A stretch of DNA of 64,000 nucleotides from Undaria pinnatifida (GCA_012845835.1 JABAKD010000021.1:12998295-13062294); one strand, 5' to 3'; shown: positions 11,115 to 22,470, numbered from the stretch's first letter. The notes: generated from the sequence alone by a model not told the origin. Translations and numbers: made by a program.

Positions 11115-11383
11115 TATTTTTTTTTATACACATGCTCCAACTTTTTTGCCGCAGAACAGCAGCGAGCGGCACAGGCTTTGTTTTCACGAACAGATTTTTG
11201 TAGGTGATGTGGGGCCTTTCCCCCCATCGCTGATTGGTTGATTTCCGAAAGAGTATTTTCCCCAGGGAACGACCATGGGACATCTTTTTTTCAAATTCTA
11301 CGTCTAAATTTTTGCCAGTCCCAGGCCTAACTGTCGTGTCGTACCACCAACACTACACACTCTCTGGTACTCCACTGTCCACA

Positions 11384-12162
11384 GTTGGGCCGCCTCTTGG
11401 TTGCCAAGCCCGTCAACCGCTCAAAGTCGTACTTGACTTGCCCCTGCGAAACACCTTCCAGCACCAAGTGATGCTAGTCTTGAAAACGGTGCACTTGTGA
11501 GCCGCAGCGTACAATCCGACACTTTTGCAAGCGCTCCAGGATGAGCTCCAACGTATTGAACAAGTCAGTCTCGTCCAAACCCCAAAACAAATCTCATTGT
11601 CCCACCCAAATCATGCCATTCAGCTCCTCCAGCACGCGTGTCAGTATCGCTTGAAAGTAGGAGTTGGCGTTAAAATTTCCTTGCGCTACTCGCGTAGGCG
11701 TATTCAAACCGCTTGGCGTAGCGATCGTAAAAATCTCTTGCGCATCCGGTGCCAACGGGTACTGCCAGTAACCTTGCAAATATCAAGACTGCCGTAAAAC
11801 TTTGCCTAACTCAGCTTGGCCATGCTTGCTTCCTGACTCGGCATCACCCCTGGCACCTTCTCGACGCGCTGGTTTGCAGCACGGAAATCGCTCACCAGGC
11901 GAACCCCCCTATTTTTCGGCGTAGTCATAGCTGCACTGGCCCGCATCGACTGCACATTAAAGAACACAAGCCCCAAAGCCGCTAACGAAGCCATACATGC
12001 TGCCAACCAGGCGATCTTGACGGGGTTGTAGACGCGCGTCTGGGCCTTGACCGGCCGAGCGCCCGGTTTAAGGGTGACGCGCAGGGGCTCAACACGCGCG
12101 GGCGGGTCGCCCCTGCGTAACTCACGCCGGAACACATTCCAGCGCCTCCAATGACGGCACAA
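11384..12162 (-). pseudogene. Reverse transcriptase N-terminal half of element B
   Basis: From 12,162 downward: PPARVEPLRVTLKPGARPVK, then RVYNPVKIAWLAACM and VRLVSDFRAANQRVEKVPGV (RT fingers). At 11,779-11,594 follow GYWQYPLAPDAQEIFT and LNTPTRVAQGNF (palm). The catalytic VDD box is damaged: one extra G near 11,597 changes the frame and leads to a stop (IWVGQ-stop), and the second Asp codon has changed. Recognisable RT fades by about 11,390, where the 3' LTR begins. The remaining RT, RNase H and integrase are deleted. Confidence 0.8.
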
Positions 12163-12781
12163 AAACGCTCCACATGCGACCCATCCACCCCAGCAGCCAC
12201 CGACGCCAAAACGGCCTCCTCCAGAGCCTCAGACCTAGCCCGTAATTCCTTCTTCGGGCCCATGTCGATGTCTGGCCCCCGCGCCACCGGGCGCTCCACC
12301 GATCCATCGGGCTCCTTCGGCGTCCCGCTCTGCTGCTGCAAAGCGTCGACACTAACAATGACACGGCGGCATAGCCGGTACGCTGCGGTGTCAACACCGG
12401 TGAGGGCGGCACGCTCCCCCGCGCGCGCCCCCAAAATGTCATAGACATCGATGCCCAGCAGCTCAAAAGTTGGGTTTCCGAAAATGACAACGTCGTCGTT
12501 GCCTGGCATGACTGCAAAGGAAAACAGCTCCATGTTGCCCAAACGCCAGCTGGTGTGCAGAGCAATCCGCACCGGGCACGTTCTCTCCTGGACCACGAGC
12601 ACACGGCCATCCGCCACTTGAGCTTCTCCGGGTGCGCCATGCCCCCCACAACACGCACATCAGGAAACGCCGCTTGCAACTTGTTCGCAATCTCAGCAGA
12701 CATGGTCGTGATACCAGACCCCGAGTCGAGTATAGCAACCACATCAAGCGCCGCCATAACAGCTGCCCCAGGCCGCGACAA
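12163..12781 (-). pseudogene. Aspartic protease of element B
   Basis: In the frame starting near 12,781, DVVAILDSGSGITTMSAEI gives the retropepsin-type active site (DSGS in place of the usual DTGS). A frame change near 12,617 moves the reading to ADGRVLVVQERTCPVRIALH, then NDDVVIFGNPTFELLGIDVY, the expected second half of the fold. The following 110 residues lead toward RT. Position between the zinc knuckle and RT supports the call. Confidence 0.75.
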
Positions 12782-14193
12782 GCTGGCTTGACACCATTTT
12801 CGCCCTCGTCGACGGCCACGCCTTCGACACTGAATCCAGACACACTACCGAGCAGCACGCCCCGGAACGCTGGTACGTACGGCCCCGATTCCCCAGGCCC
12901 GTCAGCCGCCGGCGCATTTGCCGACGCCGGGGCATTAGCGGAAGACGGGATCGGGTGCGGGGGCAAAACTTCGGTCGCTCTGCCCGCGCCCGCGGGCTCG
13001 GTGTCACCCGAGAAACCCGCACGACCGCCAACGTGGCTCTCATGGAAAGCAGTCGAAGATGCTCCCCCGTGACCCTTCCCCGCTACAGAAAAGTGGGTCG
13101 AGCCTGGTTGATGCGCGGAGAAACGCTGCTGCTGCTGCTGCTGCTGCTGCCAGTGCTGCGGTTGTCGTTGCTGCGCTGCCCCTGCTGCTGTTATCGCTGC
13201 TGCGGCCCCGGCGGCGGCGGTCGTCCACGCATCGTGGACGACCCATGACCCCCGTGTCCCCGCCCTCCCGCGGGCAGAGGAGGAGGCCTTCGAAATAAGG
13301 GTGTGCAGAGGACAGTTACGAGCGAGGTGGCCGGGTTCACGGCATTCGAAACAGGTAATCATCTTGGTAGAAGCCTTATCGACCGCCTCACTGGCTGATA
13401 CGCCGGGAAACGGCTTCGCGGACGACTGCCTGCGCGACGTTACCCGACCTATACGTGTGTGGTGCCGCTGCTCATCTGCCATCTCCACCGTGCGCCATGC
13501 GACGGCCACCTCTCGCATAAGACCGAACCTTCCTTTAGTTTGTCCTTCCAGGCTCCTCTCATTTCGAGCTGATGCTCAACCTTAAGTTTGAACTCGGGGG
13601 AATTCAACCAGCCACCAGCGCTTTACTAATGACGGCTGCAGGACCTCTTTTGTGAGCACCCAGCGTGTCACAGGAAACGCGTGCAGCACTGGGGTTTTCA
13701 AAGTACTGCTCGAGGCGGCTTTGGACGGCGTCAATCTGATCTACAGCAGTAGCTTCGGACCCCATGGTCACCCGACGGCACACCTCAGCCGCCGCAATAG
13801 ATGGGTCGACAGAATTGTCGGTCCAATATCCTGCGTGCTTCGCAAGCGCCTCGCGAAATCGTCTTTCTGTAATTCAGTCCCATAGGAACAAGTCCGCGAC
13901 AGGCACGAACGGATTGATTGACGCAGCAGCTGAGCAACCGACAGAACAGGGCGCGAGATAGACTGTGCGTTGTTGCTGAGTTCCATCGCCCGCTCGTACT
14001 CAGCGTATTGGGTATAGAAGCGGAGCGACGCTGCCTGTGAGAAACCTCGTCCATACTGTTGAGCGCCGGGATCATCTCTCAATATGAGATCATCCAACCC
14101 GATGCGAGCCTCACCATCAGCAGACGTGGGGCCCTGCGATCCCCCGCCTTCTGCTGCTGCCGCTCCTGCACGCTGGGAGCGACGGAGGGGCAT
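12463..14193 (-). pseudogene. Gag of element B with CCHC zinc knuckle
   Basis: Starts at 14,193 with MPLRRSQRAGAAAAEGGG. The frame reaches a TGA at 13,768. Coding-like sequence goes on in a shifted frame (VDQIDAVQSRLEQYFENP). From 13,518 the original frame is open again for 351 codons. At 13,312-13,353 lies a perfect zinc knuckle C-FE-C-REPG-H-LARN-C. After it come a Gln/Ala-rich tract (an interrupted (CTG)n on the plus strand near 13,130) and Pro/Gly-rich sequence that overlaps the protease frame. Confidence 0.75.
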
Positions 14194-14356
14194 ATCCCGC
14201 GGCGATCACTTGTTCACCTTTAGACGTCTCCGCTCCTCTCTCAATCTTCTATTACCGAGACGCGGCGCAATTCGCGGCCACCCGTAGCTGCTGTATCGAT
14301 CCTTACCGAAACGTCCTTGACTATCTTCAGCGTGTTCAACCTGAACTATCAATAAT

Positions 14357-14691
14357 TGTAGACACGCCTAAGCTAGGCAAGGTCTACTGACCAGAACATG
14401 TCCCCCCTTGGCCTGAGGGGGGCTGGTCAGCACCATTCATGTGCTAGGAAAAGAGAGAGAAGTTGTTGTATTAGCTCCGAACACAAGAAAACAAATGATC
14501 TTAACTTCATCCCCTAATCCCCGTATCAGAATCCAGAAGAGGATAAGTAGAAACCCCTACTACACCTGTTTTCAGATCTAAATATCGTTCACACACCACA
14601 TCAGATCCTCAACAGTCAATCATCACCAAGAAGATGAACTGTCGTGTCGTACCACCAGCACTACACACCCTCTGGTGCTCCACTGTCCACA
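14357..14691 (-). repeat. Element B 5' LTR, intact copy
   Basis: 335 bp, TG...CA, followed by GCCC at 14,692-14,695, which repeats the bases before 9,650. It serves as the empty-site reference for the transposon insertion in the other LTR. Confidence 0.88.
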
Positions 14692-15694
14692 GCCCTCAAC
14701 ACCAGCGACCGTTTTATCTGTAGGTATAGACGGGCTACTACAGTTACTCCCACCCGTCGACCGAGGGCCAACCCCCTGAGCACGCCCGACGGCGTCGCGC
14801 GCCTGCGCGCGCGCCGCCTTACTTTGAGACCTCGTACAAGGAACGCTAACGGGCAGGTCTACTCCCTGCCGATGAGCATCCCTCCCCTTCCCCTAACTCT
14901 TCTCACCCATTTCGTTGGCGGAAGACATATTCTCCGCGAAGAACCTAGGAGGACACAGAAGTGCTCGACGATGCCGCGGAAAGGAGAAGGAGTGTTCGCT
15001 GACTCCTTCGTTGATGCTGATGTGTACTGGTTGCTGATGTTCGTGGTGTCGGTACAGTGGCTCAATTAAGATCAAGGGAATTGACGTTTATTAGTGTCCC
15101 TACAGCAAATGGTTGAGAGCAGGGGAATGACGAGGTTGATCCGATGTGGCTCGTTTTTCTTGTTTATTTTGCTTTAAATTGCTGTATACCTCTTCCAACT
15201 TTCAACAAACACAACAGTACTTCAACAGAACATGTAGAAAAAGCAGGCTCTCCTCAGATAACTGTTACTTAACGTCTACCTAGACACTATTTATGCTTCC
15301 CGTGACACCTCTGGCCTTGCTCTGCCAAGCCTTGCTAATTCCGTCTCCAACATACACTTTTCTTTTCATCTCTTTGAGATTATCCTATTTTCTCTGTGCA
15401 ATAACCCATGAAAATATCACCAAACTACTGAGTTTTAGGGTACTTTTTCCCGTTGGTTCCTTTTAGTTCATAATTCATCTCTTCCTGCCTTATTTCGGTA
15501 AAAACTGTGATTCCTCATGTACTAGATTCCGTCATAGAACAACTGAACAAAGAGGATAAACGGAATTCTTGCTCATGAAGAATCTACAATTTCCCCAATC
15601 AAACATCCAATTCTTCTTAATCGAAACCTTCTGTCTCCAGTCTAATCACAAATAAACCTTTTACACTAATCTCTAGTAAATTTCCAATCTCACC
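14692..15694. other. No gene seen
   Basis: The first 150 bases after the LTR are GC-rich with CGCG runs. The rest is AT-rich. A 141-codon plus frame (14,644-15,069) starts inside the LTR and has no recognisable features. Confidence 0.5.
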
Positions 15695-15860
15695 ACATAA
15701 GATGGATCATAACCGTCATGTTCATGAGGACAACCAACATTCCACCTCCTCATTATACACGACGAACACACTAATATCCCCCCTGCTTTGTGCAAGAAGA
15801 GGCACGACATCGCGGGGTTGATACACATCTTCATATCGTAATGAACTTATATCAAACTCA
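15695..15860 (-). pseudogene. Segment b, copy I: cysteine-rich module
   Basis: At 15,757-15,809 the minus strand encodes the same cysteines as copy II (C-RASS-C-TKQGGY, then V-C-SS-C). One base is missing inside the module, so the frame shifts between the second and third Cys. It continues IMRRWNVGCPHEHDGYDPSY and then loses similarity to the other copies. All four module cysteines and the following Cys-Pro-His-Glu are kept. Confidence 0.65.
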
Positions 15861-16929
15861 GAACCCCAACAAACTCAAAAACAAAATTCCAGTCCTCAAA
15901 TAAAAAACTCCTTTAAGTCTCGAACAAAGTAACAACAGTCTCATGCTGCAAACATCAACTAACTACTCTCGAAAATCGTTGCCAGGTAAAAACCACAATA
16001 GTTTCATTCTCGGAAATGACCAGGTGAAAAGGGCGCAATTCTCGAAAATTGACTCTAATAAACTCCGATTATTCCCGATGTCCTCGAGATACTAGTACCC
16101 AGCACGGGGCCTACGAGCTGAACAAGGCAAAACAAACTCCGCAAATTCATACGAAACAGCAAACAACCACTGATACTCGATTTAATCGTACTTGCACACT
16201 GTACGGCGAAAAGCATCCCCCCTCCTCCGTGCACGACAAAATGTGTAGAACACGTAGCGGCAGCATGTTGCACTGCTCAAAAGCTTAAACTCAAATAACA
16301 AAATATCTCCCCCCCCCAGAAAAACTCCCGCAAAACGGGGGGTCGAACGTCGATTTGCTTCGAGTTCGACGTGCACGCTGGGTTTTGTGCCAGGTTCTTC
16401 TCCCCCTCGTTATCCTTGAAAACCGCTATGTAGGTTGTACCGTGCCCTGGGATAATAAAATCCACACATACCGCGAGAACATCACCATCTTTATGGTCTC
16501 TTCCAGATTAAAACGGCATTGTCCAATACGGCGGTACCGACACAAACAGACATAACTATCAACTCGCAAAATCAAATTATGTATTCTATTATTCCTCATT
16601 ATCCCTGACTAGCACGCGTAACATGGGTGCTTTTATATACATCAAGTAAGTATGGGGTAAGTCTGCGCGATCCGACAACGCATAACCAACGCGTTCGCGG
16701 GACAATACTCAAGTCACGAATACTCGAACTAGACCGAACGCGCCTCTGCGCAGCTCGTGGTCTGTTCGATCTCGGGCGCTTTGTCATTGGCCGAGATTTC
16801 TCATACCAACAAAAACAAGCCTCATCCTACAACAAAACGAGAAAAACAATCAAGTCCATCTTAAGCAGGCTAACGATCAAAGTTCAAACAACAAAATCAC
16901 AATCACCCAGCATCATACCCATTCATTTC

Positions 16930-17213
16930 AACCCCAATGCCCCAAGGACTACTGCTGGTGGTTCCTCCCCTGCGGCAGCCTCCTTCCGGTGTCTCATGGC
17001 ATCGCCGCAGCTCGGGCACTCCACCTTATCCTCGTGAATGAAGCAGCCGTTCCTGGCGCAAGATTGACTCCACACAAGCAGCGGAGGGATCGTGCAATCG
17101 AGCGATTAGGTCGGCGTAAGTTGAACTGCTCTTTGAATCAAGAATCCCTCGCACATGCTCTGTTGCCCTGTTTTCAGATCGATCACCAAGAGCCTGCTAT
17201 ACTCATATACCCA
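16930..17213 (-). pseudogene. Segment a, copy I: zinc-ribbon-like protein, C-terminal part
   Basis: Minus strand from the insertion point: YEYSRLLVIDLKTGQQSMC, a TAA at one codon where copy II has Tyr, then DCTIPPLLVWSQS and the module C-ARNG-C-FIHEDKVE-C-PS-C at 17,007-17,060 (CX4CX8CX2C), GDAMRHRKEAAAGEEPP and a stop near 16,930. Spacing suggests a zinc-binding ribbon. The N-terminal part is displaced to 18,858-18,742 by the insertion. No known family recognised. Confidence 0.65.
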
Positions 17214-18741
17214 TTACATGCATAATTGTGATTTTTTTCCGTTCGGGCGCATCTCTTCTTCGTGTTCGTACCTCTGTCCCAAACGTCAGTTGGGGTGGGC
17301 ACAATTCGATCGTCAGGCTCACGTTGCTGGAGGCTTGGGCGCGATCCGTGCAGTGTGTCGCGCGTGGCAAGTCTTTTAAACTTTTTTGGCCTGTGGCACA
17401 ATCAAGGCAAATCCCCGGGTTTCCGCAACATCCCCGCGGGGACTGGGTTTCTGCATCCCTTATCCCTGCGTACGCACGTAAAATTCGGATGCAAACCCGG
17501 CTCTTCTGCTATCGTAGAGGGTACACGTTTCTTTCCCTCTTTTTGAACAGAGCACCACGCCACGGTTCTGCCGCCTAGCAGCAGTCCAGCCCCCTAGCAG
17601 CAACAGCCTGCAACTGTATGCGCGTGTGGCTGCTGTTGTAGTAGCTAATTCTTTGATTGGAGCGTGGCATTTGTCACCCATCATGCCCCATCTTCCTGGT
17701 GTGCTGCCGCTTCGGACGCATCTCAATTGCATGTCAATAGATCGCGCTAATTTAGTCGTTAATATAGGAACCGTTTTAATGATATTTGATAAACTAACTC
17801 ATCCTTATATTCACGTCCAAAAAAGAAGTATGTTTCCGTACAACATACCAAAGGGGTTATGTTTTGTGTCGGAGATTTTGCTCACGCCACAGATGACAGG
17901 TACCAAACATTAGGACGGCACAACGCTACGTGTACAACCCTACCGCACAGCAGCACTAGTGGGATACATCATGTACATGCGCGTGGCGAGTCCTCGCTAT
18001 GCTGAGGCGAGTTTCTCTCGTCTCCACGCGGGGACGATTTTGAATCGGACGACGATCAAAACAATCCAGCGTATTTTATCTTGAATTTAAAAAGCAAACA
18101 GCAGTGGATATAGGCGCTGATGCTCCATGAGAAAGGGCTTCTTTGTCTCAGCGACCATAATAAAAGCCCTACAGTTCCTCATTCCGCGCACTCTCTGCGA
18201 CGACTGGCGGTGTAGGGGGATGATTGCCCATATTGGCGTGTATCACGTCGTCGTGAAGTTCAATATCTGGCTCAACAAGAAGACACGAAGAGTACCTTTT
18301 CTGAAATTGCTGATTTCCATCCAAAACAACAGGAATCAAAGAAAAAACATCAAAACCACGACAGAAAGACGGCGCATGGAACAACTGGCTGCTGATTTGT
18401 TTTTTGCAGGTTGAAAATCCATCTATTCGTCCTTTTATTTTTACCGCGCAAATTTTACTGCATGAGAGTCTCCATCGTACGAGTACCGGCGCTGGACACG
18501 TACGTACTGATGAGATTGCCACTTATTTTCGGTTCTCCACCACGACGGCGAGAGAGCGAACCGTACCCGGGAGGGCGCCTCCCCACACTCCGCTTCTCGA
18601 GCTGCAGACGAGAGCATAGTTTTTACCACCTGGTCCACCAGGTACATCTTATTTGCCCACGGACAGTCAGATGTTGGATGTTGGCGTTTCGTTCTTACGC
18701 CACTCCCTTAGGCACTTTCCGGAGGGGAACCTTGTACCCGC
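17214..18741. mobile_element. 1.5-kb insertion inside segment a of copy I, identity unknown
   Basis: Copy II reads straight through this point (DIHTGIMGMYEYRRLL), while copy I has about 1,528 extra bases between the matching halves. No clear terminal inverted repeats, LTRs or long target duplication could be seen. Open frames inside (minus 17,460-17,732; plus 18,127-18,414 opposite minus 18,169-18,522) have no recognisable domain. An intron is a formal alternative, since intron loss in copy II would look the same. Confidence 0.5.
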
Positions 18742-18858
18742 TATACCTGCATGGATATCTTTAGCAATAGCAGCAACAGTAGTATCGCAATGCTGCACTG
18801 GGGGATACTCCACTGTTGTGCAATGATCCGCAACGCCGGCAGTATCTGGGCGTATCAT
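18742..18858 (-). pseudogene. Segment a, copy I: N-terminal part
   Basis: Starts at a Met at 18,858 (MIRPDTAGVADHCTTVEYPP), continues VQHCDTTVAAIAKDIHAGIAG and is cut at 18,742. Compared with copy II in this frame, three substitutions are silent (P, A, Y codons) and two change the residue, and copy II has a frameshift and a TAG. The pattern is closer to coding than in the alternative frame, where most differences change residues. Confidence 0.5.
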
Positions 18859-18992
18859 ATACTCGCAGACACGTCAACGTACAATCGATCGTGCTGGTGT
18901 ATCATTCGTACTCGTATCCTCTTGTATCGATAACTGCCAACAGACGTGCGGACAGCACGGGATGTAATGTTGCGCTGCATGCTGTTTCTACG

Positions 18993-19436
18993 TTACATAT
19001 GGGGAACGTCACACGTCAAAGACGTGTCGGGTACATGAGTTGACGGCACTCTTGCCCGTTGACGGACAGCTGTCAAGGACTTAGACACCCATTTTAAACA
19101 CTGACGTAGTTTAAAAATACGTCGACGGGACGGAACTACTCTTGGAATGACGATACAAGTACAAAATGCTTTGCGTGCAAATATAATCAAAAATGCAAAA
19201 TGATACAGCAAATAACGCACACAATTGTCGGCATTTCGACGACGGTTCAATATACCGACAACCTGCAATTGTCAGTGGGCACATCATGCGGCACCATGTT
19301 TAGCAGTGAGTCAACAGCACCATAAACCAAGCAAAATCCTAGCTCAAAGGGCACTGCTAGCAAAACAAGTTGATCATTCCTGTACTTACTGCTCATCATG
19401 CATAGGTTTCAAGGGGCGTGCTGGTATTTTTAGCAT
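18993..19436 (-). pseudogene. Segment d, copy I: unrecognised protein
   Basis: Minus strand from a Met at 19,436: MLKIPARPLKPMHDEQ, four extra bases, then LLAVPFELGFCLVYGAVDSL, a frame change, and QVVGILNRRRNADNCVRYLL through to a stop at 18,993. The last 91 codons are open. Copy II is open in the first part and broken in the last, so between them they show the whole frame. No family recognised. It lies directly upstream of segment a on the minus strand. Confidence 0.5.
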
Positions 19437-19869
19437 TGCTCGGCATACACGCGAAACCGTACCTCAACCCTACCCTCATTTTTGCAAGTAATTGATTCAC
19501 GCGATTTTCGTACTGCTGTACTCTGCTGCACTGATGATATAATACAGCATGTATTTATTGCACAGGTGTGCATCATTTCGGCATTTTCTTTCCATCACAC
19601 AACACACGTCTCGGGCTCTTCTCGATCTGATGCTTAGCACGAGTGCCCTACAAGGTAAACACCAAACAGACACTCTCCATACTCTTACAAGAATAAGCCT
19701 ACAAGGACAGCTTCAGTGAGTGGAGCTACGAATATGTCAGTCGGTCATACCTTTTCTCTCAGTTATCAAAACACCTTTCACTCTCAATCAATCATAGTCG
19801 CGGGGGGATATACCATTCTCATTTCAATATAAGATCGATCAAAAAACGAAAATAATCAGCAGCAAGCAA

Positions 19870-21065
19870 AAGCATCGAAGTCAAAACGTGCCTGGTGCGG
19901 GCCTAAAGCCCTTGCTGATGGCCCGTTGTTCTTTTCGCCTTCACCCGCTCTCGCGTTGGGCACCTCCTCCTTTTGCGTGCATGATCCGGCCCCCAACCGA
20001 TAGTGCAGACCCTTCCACCAGTGCCCGCCATCGCTCTCTCCCTCTCTCGCTTCCTCGGGGGGCACGTTCCCCCATCGACCACAACCACCTGCGGACGTAC
20101 GGGTGTTCAAGCAGTCAAGACAAAGAGCTTTCCTGCTAGCACGTGTTTAGTCCCGCTCTCGCATTGTCCACCTCCTCTCCTCCCGCACCTGCCGGTGCTG
20201 TAACACGCTGGGTTCCTCCTCTGCTTCCAGCGCGAAGCGGACCTTCGGCGCCATGCCTTAGTCCACGCTGCTGTTGCTGCTGGAGCCACTGCACCTCGCG
20301 TCGCTCAAAACTCCACAATTTTCCTGCCGTTGCAGCCTCTGCTGCTGGTCGTCCCGACGACGTGGCCGCGCTTCATCGTCGGGCCAGGTGCAGTAATCCC
20401 CTGAATGCTGCTGCCTTTCTTGCCGATAGAGCTGGTGGGCCTGTCGTTGCTGCTGCCCCGCCGCGCGTCGCCCGAAGTACCGCGCGCACCTTGTTGCTGC
20501 GGTTGTTGGAGCAGCATCTATTTTTTTGCAAGTGCAGCAATTCTCTGACTGCTGCTCTCCCTGCAGGGAGGGCGACTGAGGCAGCTGCTGCCTCGGCAGC
20601 AACTGCTTCTCTCCAGCGCCCACGCCACCAGCGCCATACAGGTCTATCAGCTTCGGCTCATGTTTGGCTTTGCTGGGACCGCGCAGTTGCTGCCGGGGCA
20701 AAACATTCTTACTCTCATTATCTCTCTCTCTTCTCTCCCTCTCTCTCACCTATCTCTCTCATCTCTCTCGCTCTCTCTCTCACCTCTCTCTCTCATCTCT
20801 CTCGCTCTCTCTCTCATCTCTCGCTCTCTGATTCTCGAACAAAACCACTCTTTCGTCCATTTTCCGCACCACATTGGCTTGAAGCTCGTGCTCCTCGCGG
20901 AGAAGTCGTAATGCGTCATACATCATCAACACCCGCCAGGACCAAAACGTGGTGAAGCCATACACCCCTTCAGCATGTGCCGCTCGCAGTGCTGCCTCAG
21001 CGAGTCCGACCTCTCTCTCCCGGTTCTGCAACGCTACTTGGATCTCGAGTAGCTTTATTCCTCTT
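19870..21065 (-). pseudogene. Segment X, copy I: coiled-coil protein
   Basis: The frame running from 21,118 gives FTRGIKLLEIQVALQNRERE, VGLAEAALRAAHAEGVYGF, WSWRVLMMYDALRLLREEHE and LQANVVRKMDERVVLFENQ, then an Arg/Glu repeat from the imperfect CT tract with a TGA at 20,780. The same frame continues with RQQLRGPSKAKHEPKLIDL and YGAGGVGAGEKQLLPRQQLP and a Gln-rich region. Copy III encodes the same protein. The heptad-rich middle predicts a coiled coil. The 3' part (20,258-19,870) is conserved in sequence but its frame is unclear. Function unknown. Confidence 0.6.
20712..20831 (+). repeat. Imperfect (CT)n microsatellite in segment X, copy I
   Basis: CT-rich with TCTCAT and CTCGCT interruptions. 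It encodes Arg/Glu on the minus strand. Copy III has a pure, longer version at the same place. Confidence 0.85.
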
Positions 21066-21224
21066 GTAAAATCGGGTTTCCAGAAAATGAGACCTCGATG
21101 GTACGGAGGTGGCTCCATGATTTGGAACCGGTGAATTACTTGGAGAATCTAGGCCACATCGATCATTGTGCATGTTTCCCACGAACCCGAAGCCAGAGAA
21201 CATACGTTGAAGGAGAAATACTGA
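21066..21224 (-). repeat. 159-bp conserved block W, copy I side
   Basis: 157 of 159 bases equal 32,837-32,995, far more than the surrounding family copies. On the minus strand it reads SVFLLQRMFSGFGFVGNMHN then DRCGLDSPSNSPVPNHGATS. Both differences are silent in this frame (Phe TTC/TTT and Asn AAT/AAC) and both change residues in the plus-strand frame, so a minus-strand exon is the better reading. A CAG precedes the block on the minus strand in both places, as a splice acceptor would. Confidence 0.55.
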
Positions 21225-22470
21225 GGATACGAGGAGATTGTCGTCCGCGTCGTCCCAGGCGGCTCTGTCGTTGGGACTGACTGCCGCCGCTCTAGCCGTG
21301 GAGTGGACTTCGCGGACTCCCCGTTTTGCACAATTCCAAACACGAACCTGCACCAATACGACAGCTTTCTTCGAAACAGGAAGGAGCACAAGACCCAAGC
21401 AACTTGGGGAGCCGCGTGCATGGGACTTATCTCGGGGGCTAAACTCCGTGGCGTGAACTGGCGTGTACGGTGACATGAGTACCCAGGCGGGGCTCGCAGG
21501 TTTGCTTGCCTCCGTTTACGCTGTAAAACCCACTCGTAGAGGTCTTATGGCGTTATGATCGCACTGAAATATGGGAGAAAGCTGACATGGGTGGATGCGA
21601 CCAGATGGACAGCTTGGAGAAGAAGTATACAAACCACTTACGTATTATCCTTCGAGCTACAACTAACATGTAGCTGACGTTTTCGCACGCACCTCGTACA
21701 GCAGTACTACCGTATGCATATACCAGGTATGCAGCAGGATTTCCACCAGCAGATTGAGCACGCCACCAATGAATAGCAGTCGTTTCCCGTGGCCTCTGCT
21801 GTCGAGCGACTGTTTCTGTTGCGTCGCTCTTCGAGTGCTGATGATGGCACTGTTTCTTCTATCTATTCATAAATATGTAGTTCCACGAACAGAAAAGAGG
21901 CCTTCGGGCAAGTAGTCGGCATGGGGGTTGGTCGGGCGCGGTACTACACTACAACGTACGAACAATTGCCCCGTAGTGCGTGCTCACAACAGCAGCCAGG
22001 GATATCGGGTGTTTGACCTTCTCTATACCAGGTATACCCTAGAATGCCCAGCGCACAACGAACGTACCGGTACTGCTGTACATGGTGGTGGGCCCTTCCA
22101 TAAAAAAATCGTAAAGCAAGTCAACCCGGATCAGGTATGTTTCCATGATTTGAGATCCAATAATACAAGGAATATGACACCGCCCCTCAGAAGCATTGTT
22201 TTCGTCAGGATAGTCCGTAGGCTGCGGGACCTACTTAGTATACTATAGCCAGGCCGCCAGGCGAAAGGCGTTGTCTGGGGGGCGTGGGTTGCATGCTACC
22301 CTGTCCTGTGCCCTACGAGTATTGCACCAGGATACACGGCCCTAGCTACGAGTTTAGGCACCAGGATACATCGTACCAGAGGCGGCTGGGCTGCACGGTT
22401 TAATGTAGACATATTTAGTTCCACATATATCTGATACCTTCCATTTACCAGGTATGTTGTTTTATTTCCA
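21225..22470. other. No gene seen
   Basis: Mixed composition with several GTAC...GTAC motifs (for example near 21,700 and 22,075). Short frames only. Confidence 0.5.

Larger units (their letters stand above)
9936..11329 (+). mobile_element. DNA transposon with 15-bp terminal inverted repeats inside an LTR
   Basis: Left end TAGGTCTGGGACTGG and right end, read on the other strand, TAGGCCTGGGACTGG: one mismatch in 15. The element is 1,394 bp. It carries one intact reading frame (10,437-11,003) followed by a CAG-type repeat, and no recognisable transposase, so it is probably non-autonomous. The filled and empty sites (left and right LTR) prove the insertion. The superfamily is not assigned, since the TSD length of 5 or 3 bp leaves several possibilities. 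Confidence 0.85.
9650..11383 (-). repeat. Element B 3' LTR, split by a DNA transposon
   Basis: Bases 9,650-9,935 match 14,357-14,639 and bases 11,330-11,383 match the rest of the right LTR, with scattered substitutions and a few small gaps. The intervening 9,936-11,329 is foreign. The inner end abuts RT-derived sequence. Confidence 0.9.
9650..14691 (-). mobile_element. LTR retrotransposon element B, internally deleted, LTRs and TSD present
   Basis: Two copies of the same sequence bound it: 14,357-14,691 (335 bp) and 9,650-9,935 plus 11,330-11,383 (split by an insertion). LTR ends are TG and CA with a short inverted repeat (TGTAGACA and TGTCCACA as read on the plus strand). GCCC flanks both sides, a 4-bp target duplication. 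Between the LTRs the minus strand encodes gag, CCHC knuckle, protease and the first half of RT. The remaining RT, RNase H and integrase are gone, and RT-derived sequence meets the 3' LTR at 11,384. RT motifs place it among Ty3/gypsy-like elements. It would need help in trans to move. Confidence 0.85.
15695..21065 (-). repeat. Coding repeat family, copy I (segments X, d, a, b) with 1.5-kb insertion
   Basis: 15,695-17,213 matches 33,790-35,360 and 18,742-19,500 matches 35,370-36,110 (copy II). 19,510-21,065 matches 50,250-51,650 (copy III). Read on the minus strand the order here is X, d, a, b. In copy III it is b, c, X and in copy II d, a, b, c, so the ancestral arrangement was a tandem or circular d-a-b-c/X unit of about 4 kb. 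Whether this is a mobile element or a duplicated host locus is open. Confidence 0.7.
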
